A DNA stretch of 6,845 nt, from contig JAHHTR010000113.1 of the NCBI GenBank assembly GCA_020024515.1, positions 1 to 6,845 of the forward strand. The letters run 5' to 3'. The notes below the pieces were generated by a model that had not been told where the DNA came from, did not search any database, and saw nothing but the letters and a program-made list of their open reading frames with translations. How positions within the stretch are numbered: position 1 is the stretch's first letter; every line of letters begins with the position of its first letter. The position numbers and the translations under genes were made by a program. The DNA is from Angelakisella sp. GTDB lineage: Bacteria; Bacillota; Clostridia; Oscillospirales; Ruminococcaceae. This document shows positions 1 through 4,787 of this stretch, one piece after another.

Positions 1-8
1 GTTATATT

Positions 9-98
9 GGGAAAATATATATCCATAATAGTATTTGTTTTAAAATAAAAATTATAAATAATAAATATATATTTTCATATGTATATTTTCCCTTTTTT
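9..98 (+). terminator. Possible upstream-gene terminator or long-loop inverted repeat
   Basis: The arm GGGAAAATATA at 9-19 is the exact reverse complement of TATATTTTCCC at 82-92, and a run of six T follows at 93-98. A second, overlapping pairing is possible between 12-22 and 65-75. The 62-base loop is long for an intrinsic terminator, so this may only be a chance match in AT-rich DNA. It would end whatever gene lies left of the window. Confidence 0.3.
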
Positions 99-134
99 AT
101 TAAAAACTATAAGTATAAAAATTAATTAAATAGG

Positions 135-515
135 GTGTTTATTATTAACCAAAATAAATTAAAAGAGAATAGTTTTATTTTTTTTATAAGTGGTATAGTG
201 GCAGGATTCTTGAATGGACTACTGGGAACAGGTGGTGGAATAATACTTGTAACCACATTACAAAAATTAAAAATCGAAACCAAACAATGCTATGCAACAT
301 CTTTATCAATAACACTTATTCTGTCTGCTATTTCCTCAATATTTTATATTAAAAACGGCTTTGTAAATATAAGTGATTTTATGCCTTTTCTTCTTCCAAG
401 CATAATAGGCGGTTTTATCGGTGCTATTTTTCTCAAAAAAATATCATCAAATCTATTAAAAATATTATTTGCTGTTCTTCTTATTGTCGGTGGAACAGTG
501 TCTTTGTTTAAATAA
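135..515 (+). CDS. Half-size TauE/SafE (TSUP) family membrane transporter, first subunit
   Basis: This is a four-helix membrane protein of about 126 residues, half the usual length of about 250 residues for TauE/SafE (TSUP) exporters, which move sulfite, sulfoacetate and related organic anions out of the cell. The signature is the glycine-rich segment GFLNGLLGTGGG at residues 25-36. Hydrophobic helices lie at roughly 15-45, 53-72, 83-101 and 107-124. It is followed after a short gap by a second half-size copy, and the two most likely form one complete transporter. The start is uncertain. The GTG at 135 has no ribosome site in front of it, whereas AGGGTG at 132-137 sits 6 bases before an ATT at 144, which would give a protein starting (M)NQNKLKE. 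The family is confident; the substrate cannot be read from the sequence. Confidence 0.82.
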   Translation: MFIINQNKLKENSFIFFISGIVAGFLNGLLGTGGGIILVTTLQKLKIETKQCYATSLSITLILSAISSIFYIKNGFVNISDFMPFLLPSIIGGFIGAIFLKKISSNLLKILFAVLLIVGGTVSLFK

Positions 516-531
516 AAAATGTCAAAAAAAT

Positions 532-540
532 AAAGGAGTG
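532..540 (+). promoter_or_regulatory. Ribosome site that argues for an ATA start at 549
   Basis: AAAGGAGTG is a strong Shine-Dalgarno match. From GGAG (535-538) it is 10 bases to an in-frame ATA at 549 but 25 bases to the first GTG at 564. The same AGGAGTG motif with 12 bases of spacing precedes the ATG of the peptidase gene at 2924, so the spacing to 549 is normal for this genome. Confidence 0.55.
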
Positions 541-563
541 TTATAAAAATATTACAGTTTATT

Positions 564-920
564 GTGGCAACTATTGCATCTATATGCAGTGCAATGGGGC
601 TTGGCGGTGGCACTATCTTAATGATTTATTTTCTGATAATTGGTCAGACTCAAAAAAATGCACAAGGAATAAATTTACTTTTTATTATACCTATATCTTT
701 AATTGCTACTGTTATTAATTATAAAAATAATCTTATCAACAAAAAGATATTGCCTATGTTAATTTTCGGTGGAGTTATAGGATTATTCGGTGGATTACTG
801 GCACTTAAATATATTGATAACAAAATACTTAAAACCTTTTTTGCTGTATTTTTAATTTTTTTGGGTATTCGCGAAATAGTTATGATAATACTTGAAAAAA
901 AGAAAAATAAAAAAGATTAA
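564..920 (+). CDS. Half-size TauE/SafE (TSUP) family membrane transporter, second subunit
   Basis: This is the second half-size TSUP protein, about 118 residues, with the same plan as its upstream partner. A glycine motif, SAMGLGGG, at residues 9-16 is followed by hydrophobic helices at about 2-26, 33-51, 63-84 and 89-110, then a Lys-rich tail (EKKKNKKD) that should lie in the cytoplasm. The two genes are 33-48 bases apart and must be co-transcribed, which supports a two-chain exporter in which each chain supplies one of the two repeats of a full-length TSUP protein. The coordinates use the first conventional start (GTG 564). The good ribosome site instead favours ATA at 549, adding five residues (M/I-L-Q-F-I) and completing the first helix. 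The exported anion is unknown. Confidence 0.82.
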   Translation: MATIASICSAMGLGGGTILMIYFLIIGQTQKNAQGINLLFIIPISLIATVINYKNNLINKKILPMLIFGGVIGLFGGLLALKYIDNKILKTFFAVFLIFLGIREIVMIILEKKKNKKD

Positions 921-923
921 TTT

Positions 924-951
924 GTATAAAAACAAAAAAACAGTTCAAAAT
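924..951 (+). promoter_or_regulatory. Candidate sigma-F-type promoter for the SpoIIQ-like gene
   Basis: GTATA at 924-928 matches the Bacillus sigma-F -35 consensus (GYATA). After 14 bases, GTTCAAAAT at 943-951 fits the -10 pattern GGNNANWMT except for one base. Transcription would begin near 958, about 78 bases before the ATG at 1036. B. subtilis spoIIQ is known to be transcribed by forespore sigma-F, which makes the match more meaningful. The spacer is one base shorter than typical and the surrounding DNA is very AT-rich, so this remains a candidate. Confidence 0.4.
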
Positions 952-1003
952 ATCTATATCAAAGACATTACTAATATAAGTTATGAACATTTATATTTAA
1001 AGA

Positions 1004-1020
1004 GCCTTAATATAAAAGGC
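1004..1020 (+). repeat. Small stem-loop in the leader of the SpoIIQ-like gene
   Basis: GCCTT (1004-1008) and AAGGC (1016-1020) form a 5-bp stem with a 7-base loop. It lies directly before the ribosome site GGAG at 1026-1029. It could influence transcript stability or translation, but it is short and may be coincidental. Confidence 0.25.
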
Positions 1021-1035
1021 GGAACGGAGAAGAAT

Positions 1036-1860
1036 ATGATTTCAAAAAATAATCGTTTTATAAAATTTGTAAAAGATAAGGGATTTTACATCGTACTTGC
1101 AGTATGTATAATAGGCGCATCAATAGGAGCTTGGGCAACTGCAAACAAAACACTTAATACTATTGATGAACACAATAAGCAATTAACGGAACAATATGTA
1201 CAAAATGAGGTGAAAAAGTGGGAAAGCGGAAGCAAATCTACAATTACAAATCCACCACAAAGTCAAAAACCTGTGGAAAACAATTCTTCGGTAGCAACGA
1301 ATACCAAAAAAGACAATGTGAAAAAGCCTGTGCCATCGTCCTCGTCATCATCATCTGTGGACTCGCCATCAACGAGTACATTAGGGTCAAAAGAATTGTC
1401 AAAGTCGCAAGTGACGGAGCAAAAATTGGAGCAAACCTTGTATATCTTGCCAATGGACTCTTTGGCAGTCATTGAACCATACAGTAATGGAGAACTTGTA
1501 AAAAACGAAACACTGAATGTATGGCGTGTGCATAATGCTGTCGACCTAAAAGGTGAGGCAGGAGACAGAGTTTGTGCAGTATCTGACGGAGTGATTATTG
1601 ATATAGGTGTAGACCCACTTTGGGGTGGATATGTTGAAATTAAACACCCCGATGGCTGTCAAAGTAAATATACAGGAATAACTGCCGAAAAATCTTTAAA
1701 GAAAAACGATAATGTAACAGGCGGACAAAAAATAGGCACACTGTCGGATATTCCTGCCGAAAGCAAAAAAGGTATACATCTACACTTTTCTATGACACGA
1801 AATAAAGAATATGTTGACCCTGCGATGTATCTGCCACTAAAAGAAGAAAATATTAAATAA
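1036..1860 (+). CDS. spoIIQ: SpoIIQ-like M23/LytM-domain membrane protein (stage II sporulation protein Q)
   Basis: This 274-residue protein has a short basic cytoplasmic N-terminus, one membrane helix at about 16-34, a polar linker (about 40-145, with seven consecutive Ser at 101-107) and an extracytoplasmic M23/LytM domain at about 150-270. In Bacillus and Clostridioides, SpoIIQ is a forespore membrane protein whose LytM domain binds SpoIIIAH across the intermembrane space during engulfment. Supporting features are the single anchor, the length (B. subtilis SpoIIQ is 283 residues), and the segments YSNGELV and WRVHNAVDLKG. The zinc motif HxxxD is present (H166, D170), as is HLH (H248-H250). 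The usual catalytic His of the Y-x-H-L motif is Gly214 (Y212-T-G-I), so hydrolase activity is doubtful. ATG 1036 has GGAG 6 bases upstream. The frame stays open upstream to 892, but that part overlaps the previous gene and reads as low-quality sequence. A generic M23 endopeptidase is the alternative. Confidence 0.75.
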   Translation: MISKNNRFIKFVKDKGFYIVLAVCIIGASIGAWATANKTLNTIDEHNKQLTEQYVQNEVKKWESGSKSTITNPPQSQKPVENNSSVATNTKKDNVKKPVPSSSSSSSVDSPSTSTLGSKELSKSQVTEQKLEQTLYILPMDSLAVIEPYSNGELVKNETLNVWRVHNAVDLKGEAGDRVCAVSDGVIIDIGVDPLWGGYVEIKHPDGCQSKYTGITAEKSLKKNDNVTGGQKIGTLSDIPAESKKGIHLHFSMTRNKEYVDPAMYLPLKEENIK

Positions 1861-1893
1861 ACTAATTTTTTAAAAAAATATTCATAAAAAAAT

Positions 1894-1934
1894 AAAAAGT
1901 TATTGTACAAAATCTCTGTACAATAACTTTTTTT
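1894..1934 (+). terminator. Strong intrinsic terminator after the SpoIIQ-like gene
   Basis: A perfect 16-bp stem (1894-1909 with 1917-1932) encloses a 7-base loop, AAATCTC. The right arm ends in a run of seven T (1928-1934). The left arm begins with an A run, so it could also work on the opposite strand. It separates the SpoIIQ-like unit from the next gene. Confidence 0.85.
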
Positions 1935-1945
1935 AATGGTACAAT
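1917..1945 (+). promoter_or_regulatory. Candidate promoter for the CBM9-like gene, overlapping a GTACA dyad
   Basis: TGTACA (1917-1922, four of six matches to TTGACA) and TACAAT (1940-1945, five of six matches to TATAAT) are separated by exactly 17 bases. The -35 lies in the right arm of the preceding terminator. The -10 overlaps the inverted repeat GTACA-N7-TGTAC (1939-1955), a plausible operator position. The gene's ribosome site AGAGGAG is at 1975-1981, 9 bases before ATG 1991. Confidence 0.4.
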
Positions 1946-1990
1946 ATATATGTACATCATTTTACTACAAAATAAGAGGAGTTTTTTTAA

Positions 1991-2563
1991 ATGTCATATT
2001 TTATATGTAAACAAGGTAATATACCTCTTATGGATACACTACCTGTATATAAAATAATAAATTATCCACTGGCAAAAAATGATTATAAACCATTTGCCCA
2101 AACCAAAATATGTTTGTGCCCAACAAAACTTATTATTGAAATGCTGGCTTTTGAAATGTTTCCAAAAGATGAAAGCACAATAAAAGCAGTGATATATAAC
2201 CCACTTACAGATAAGTTTATTGATATAAATTTTAATACAAATCAAAATTTTTTTATCAAAGATAATCTTAATAATGATATTAATTCCACACTCAGATATA
2301 TAAAAGGTGAAGATTTACAAGGGGTTTATTGGGGAGTTGTTGCAGAAATAGACATAAACACACTTATACACACACTGGATATGGATAGTATAAAGGCGAA
2401 TGATAAGTTACTGTGTAACTTTTATAAAATATCAGAAAATATCGAAAAACCTCATATTGGAAGTATGTACCCAATAACATATAAAAATAAAACAGATATA
2501 TATCAAAAAGATAATTTAGCTGAATTTACTGTAATCAATTATGGTAACACAGATAATTGCTAA
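1991..2563 (+). CDS. CBM9-like / DOMON-like domain protein, probably cytosolic
   Basis: This 190-residue protein has no signal peptide and no membrane helix. From memory of the family, it resembles small Firmicutes proteins annotated as carbohydrate-binding family 9-like. The segment YWGVVAEIDINTL (113-125) matches their central strand. The segment CNFYKISEN (142-150) followed by PHIGSMYPI (154-162) matches the typical GNFYKC..PHYGSWxPI core, and DIYQKDNLAEF (169-179) corresponds to their closing F/Y-x-x-x-x-F-G-x-L strand. True CBM9 modules bind ends of sugar chains outside the cell, but these stand-alone versions have no proven function. It is a single gene between a terminator and a small-protein gene, so its context gives no clue. 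The Trp of the GSW core is replaced by Met159, so sugar binding should not be assumed. Five cysteines are spread through the chain, one at the C-terminus. Confidence 0.72.
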   Translation: MSYFICKQGNIPLMDTLPVYKIINYPLAKNDYKPFAQTKICLCPTKLIIEMLAFEMFPKDESTIKAVIYNPLTDKFIDINFNTNQNFFIKDNLNNDINSTLRYIKGEDLQGVYWGVVAEIDINTLIHTLDMDSIKANDKLLCNFYKISENIEKPHIGSMYPITYKNKTDIYQKDNLAEFTVINYGNTDNC

Positions 2564-2594
2564 ATATATTATATATAAATAATTAGCAATATCT
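2551..2594 (+). repeat. Inverted repeat spanning the stop codon of the CBM9-like gene
   Basis: TTGCTAA (2557-2563, containing the stop codon) pairs with TTAGCAA (2583-2589). The outer flanks AGATA (2551-2555) and TATCT (2590-2594) extend the stem past one bulged A. No T run follows, so it looks more like a leaky attenuator or mRNA-end stabiliser than a full terminator. Read-through would carry transcription into the small gene at 2640. Confidence 0.35.
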
Positions 2595-2639
2595 TAATAT
2601 AATAAAATTTAAAATAACTCTCATAAAGGAGGACGTATT

Positions 2640-2777
2640 ATGAAATTTTTAGGGTTCTTTGTAAAACTTGGCATTGCAGCAGGTGCAACATTTGCATTGT
2701 TTAAATTTTTAGAAAATTATTTGGATAAATATCCAACTGCATACGTTGTAGATGAGAATTTTGATATTGAAAACTAA
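2640..2777 (+). CDS. 45-residue single-pass membrane protein, function unknown
   Basis: The ORF starts at ATG 2640 and ends at TAA 2775-2777. It has the best ribosome site in the window, AAAGGAGG at 2625-2632, 7 bases before the start. The product begins MKFLGFFVKLGIAAGATFAL, which forms one glycine/alanine-containing hydrophobic helix at about residues 3-24. An amphipathic stretch, KFLENYLDKY, and an acidic tail ending VVDENFDIEN follow. There is no lipobox, no cleavage site I would trust, and no Gly-Gly leader. The transcript ends at its own terminator 34 bases downstream. A TATAAT at 2598-2603 could be its -10, but no matching -35 is obvious, so it may be expressed by read-through from the gene before. 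I do not recognise the family. The strong ribosome site and clean reading frame argue that it is real. Confidence 0.72.
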   Translation: MKFLGFFVKLGIAAGATFALFKFLENYLDKYPTAYVVDENFDIEN

Positions 2778-2810
2778 TTAAAATAAAAAAATAATCTCCC
2801 TTGTGGGATA

Positions 2811-2846
2811 AAAAGCAAGGTGTTCGTAAAAGAGTATCTTGCTTTT
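2811..2846 (+). terminator. Intrinsic terminator after the 45-residue gene
   Basis: A continuous 15-bp stem pairs 2811-2825 with 2832-2846, including three G-U pairs, around a 6-base loop (GTAAAA). The right arm ends in TTTT, with another T-rich stretch at 2851-2855. A smaller CCC-TTGT-GGG hairpin lies just before it, at about 2798-2807. Confidence 0.75.
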
Positions 2847-2853
2847 AATATTT

Positions 2854-2881
2854 TTGTGTAAAAATAAATATTATATATTAT
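2854..2881 (+). promoter_or_regulatory. Weak candidate promoter for the dipeptidase gene
   Basis: TTGTGT (2854-2859) and TATTAT (2876-2881) are separated by 16 bases and follow directly after the terminator, so a promoter is expected here. The region is almost pure A/T, and several overlapping -10-like hexamers are possible. The ribosome site AGGAG at about 2909-2913 lies before ATG 2924. Confidence 0.3.
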
Positions 2882-2923
2882 ATATATTAAAAAATAAATT
2901 TTTATTAGGAGTGCTTTTATATA

Positions 2924-4330
2924 ATGAATAAAGAATTAGAACAAAAAATTGATACTTATGTAAAAGAAAATCGTGAGGCTATTATCAATGACCTAAAAGA
3001 TTTAATAAAATACCCAAGTATAAGCCAAAAAGGTAAAGACAACACACCTTTTGGAAAAGACTGTGCAGATGTACTTGATGAAGCACTGAATAAAGCTAAA
3101 AACTATGGATTTAATGCTAAAAATTGCGACTATCACTATGGATTGGCTGAATATGGCACAAGCGACAAAAAAATCGGTATCTTCTCTCATCTTGATGTTG
3201 TACCGGCAGGTAAAGGTTGGGAAACAGACCCGTTCACAGCAGTTTTAAAAGGTAAATATTTAATCGGCAGAGGTGTTGTTGACAATAAAGGTGCGGCTGT
3301 TTTGGGACTGCATATTATGAACTTCTTTAAAACAACAAACACACCGCTAAACAGCACAATAAGTCTTTTCTTTGGTTGTAGCGAAGAAAAAGGTATGGAA
3401 GATATAAGATACTTTGTTGAAGAACAACCAATGCCTGAATTTTCAATAGTACCTGATACAAATTTCCCTGTTTGCCATGGTGAAAAAGGTATACTTGAAG
3501 TAAATGCAAAATCAAAATCACAATTAAATGATATAGTTGAATTTAAAGGCGGACTTGCAAGTAATATGGTGCCTGACACAGCATACTGTGTATTTAATTT
3601 CAACGAAAGTCTACTAAAAGAAATAAAGGACAAAATAACAAGTGATTTTAACATTGAAAATGATAATACTACAATTAAGATAACAGCTAACGGTATGTCA
3701 AAACACGCATCACAACCTGACGGTTCAAAAAATGCCATCGCTATACTTGCTGGCTTTGCAAAAGACCTTTCTATCAGTGAAACTGACAAGACACTTATGA
3801 CAGAGCTGTTTAATGCCACAAATAATAATCACGGTGAACCATTCGGCATAAACGTAAGTGATGAAGCAAGCGGCGAACTGACTTGTATATGCGGACTTGC
3901 AAAAACTGTTGACAAACAAATTTGCATTAACTTTAACATTCGCTATCCTGTTACAACAGAGGGTGAAACTTTTGTTGAGAGTATGACAAAATACTTTGTA
4001 AATAATAATTGGGAAGTTACAGATTCCGACGACAGTGCTCCTGCATACCTACCAAAAGATGATCCAAAAGTACAGGCACTTTGCGAAATATATACAGAAC
4101 TTACAAATAAAGACGCTACACCTTACGTAATGGGTGGCGGCACATACTCCCGTTGCCTAAAAAATGCAATAGGCTTTGGTATGGAAAGCGGTATGGATAA
4201 TCCTGATTTTCCTATTGGTCATGGTGGCGTACATCAACCTGATGAAGCTCTTGACCTAGATGAATACTTTGATGCCCTTAAAATTTATATTTATTCAGTA
4301 GTTAGAATTGATGAGATAATCAATAAATAA
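2924..4330 (+). CDS. pepV: PepV-type M20 metallodipeptidase
   Basis: This 468-residue cytosolic zinc dipeptidase matches the size of Lactobacillus PepV (about 470), which cleaves unbranched dipeptides and some tripeptides, including beta-alanyl dipeptides, in the last step of peptide use. All the expected metal and catalytic residues are visible. H89 and D91 lie in SHLDVVPAG, D120 (bridging) in GRGVVDNKG, E154-E155 in GCSEEKGMED, D178 in VPDTNFP, and H437 in GGVHQPDE. H261 in GMSKHAS is the lid-domain histidine that contacts the substrate in PepV. The FPVCHGEKG segment (181-189) is characteristic of the PepV branch, as opposed to the succinyl-diaminopimelate desuccinylases. There is no signal peptide. 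ATG 2924 is preceded by AGGAGTG. No terminator lies directly behind it; the decayed acetyltransferase starts 3 bases later, and the first hairpin is at 4726. Confidence 0.93.
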   Translation: MNKELEQKIDTYVKENREAIINDLKDLIKYPSISQKGKDNTPFGKDCADVLDEALNKAKNYGFNAKNCDYHYGLAEYGTSDKKIGIFSHLDVVPAGKGWETDPFTAVLKGKYLIGRGVVDNKGAAVLGLHIMNFFKTTNTPLNSTISLFFGCSEEKGMEDIRYFVEEQPMPEFSIVPDTNFPVCHGEKGILEVNAKSKSQLNDIVEFKGGLASNMVPDTAYCVFNFNESLLKEIKDKITSDFNIENDNTTIKITANGMSKHASQPDGSKNAIAILAGFAKDLSISETDKTLMTELFNATNNNHGEPFGINVSDEASGELTCICGLAKTVDKQICINFNIRYPVTTEGETFVESMTKYFVNNNWEVTDSDDSAPAYLPKDDPKVQALCEIYTELTNKDATPYVMGGGTYSRCLKNAIGFGMESGMDNPDFPIGHGGVHQPDEALDLDEYFDALKIYIYSVVRIDEIINK

Positions 4331-4332
4331 TT

Positions 4333-4557
4333 ATGATAATAAGAAACTATAAAGAGTCCGATGAAGAAGGCTGGGTACGTTGTTGTGTAATTTCATTTCC
4401 GGATTCCTCATATTATAACGATATTAAAACCAAAAAATAAACTTACAAACAACCTTCCGTTTGCCTTGTTGCCAAAGAAAATTCTTCTATTATAGGCTTT
4501 ATTGATGTTGAATTATACTCATTGGTTTTAAACTTAAACCATCAAAAACTTGGATAA
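4333..4557 (+). pseudogene. Truncated GNAT acetyltransferase remnant with in-frame stop
   Basis: Reading from ATG 4333 gives MIIRNYKESDEEGWVRC, the typical opening of a GNAT N-acetyltransferase. The frame stops at TAA 4438-4440 after 35 residues. It then continues in the same frame as TYKQPSVCLVAKENSSIIGFIDVELYS, which is the family's next strands (CLVA...IIGFIDVE), before ending at TAA 4555-4557. The acetyl-CoA-binding motif (R/Q-x-x-G-x-G/A) and the C-terminal half are missing. There is no ribosome site in the few bases after the peptidase stop, so it would depend on translation of the preceding gene. The single premature stop plus loss of the back half make an inactive relic the best reading. 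Confidence 0.75.
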
Positions 4558-4787
4558 CATGCTATGTAAAAGATAAAAATTACAAAGTTCTATTAAAAAA
4601 AGATATATCTAAATATATATTTTGTACAGAAGAAATTATCTTTGAAGCACCATTAAACCAAAAAAATGGCAAAATATATGTTATAGAATTGATGAAGTGC
4701 GATTATACAATATTTATATTTAAACAAAAACAGATAGAATGTAGATACGTTCTATCTGTTTTTTCATTTGTGATATTTACTATTTAG
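4512..4787 (+). pseudogene. Start-less reading frame, probable remnant of a second gene
   Basis: In the frame one base behind the GNAT relic, the sequence is open from 4512 to a stop at 4785-4787. It reads as convincing protein, for example KTWITCYVKDKNYKVLLKKD and then CTEEIIFEAPLNQKNGKIY. No ATG, GTG or TTG with a ribosome site opens it, and its 3' end runs through the terminator hairpin into the opposite gene. I do not recognise the family, and it does not match the GNAT C-terminus I would expect. It could be the tail of a neighbouring gene joined to the GNAT fragment by a deletion near 4510-4540, or a strongly diverged GNAT tail after a frameshift. Confidence 0.4.
4726..4763. terminator. 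Bidirectional intrinsic terminator between converging units
   Basis: A 17-bp stem (4726-4742 with 4747-4763; one G-U pair) closes on the four-base loop AGAT. It has five A at the left end and six T at the right (4759-4764), so it can end transcripts from both strands: the dipeptidase/relic unit on the plus strand and the flavoprotein gene, which ends at 4780, on the minus strand. Confidence 0.85.

Noticed and set aside
892..1035. In-frame 48-codon N-terminal extension of the SpoIIQ-like gene from a TTG at 892
   Set aside because: It overlaps the end of the second transporter gene, reads as Lys/Asn/Ile-rich translation of AT-rich spacer, and has no ribosome site, while ATG 1036 has GGAG 6 bases upstream and is followed at once by a membrane anchor.
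1336..1357. TCN serine-codon repeat as a possible phase-variation tract
   Set aside because: The seven codons are mixed (TCG, TCC, TCA, TCT), and gain or loss of triplets would only change linker length, not the frame.
1218..1475. 85-codon open frame inside the SpoIIQ-like gene with an apparent hydrophobic helix (and a GTG after a GAGGTG-like site)
   Set aside because: The hydrophobic run comes from reading the serine TCN repeat of the real gene in another frame; the overlapping M23 protein explains the sequence.
3187..3819. Minus-strand open frame of about 210 codons opposite the dipeptidase
   Set aside because: It is antisense to a gene with complete M20 motifs, has no ribosome site or recognisable domain, and reflects codon bias of the real strand.
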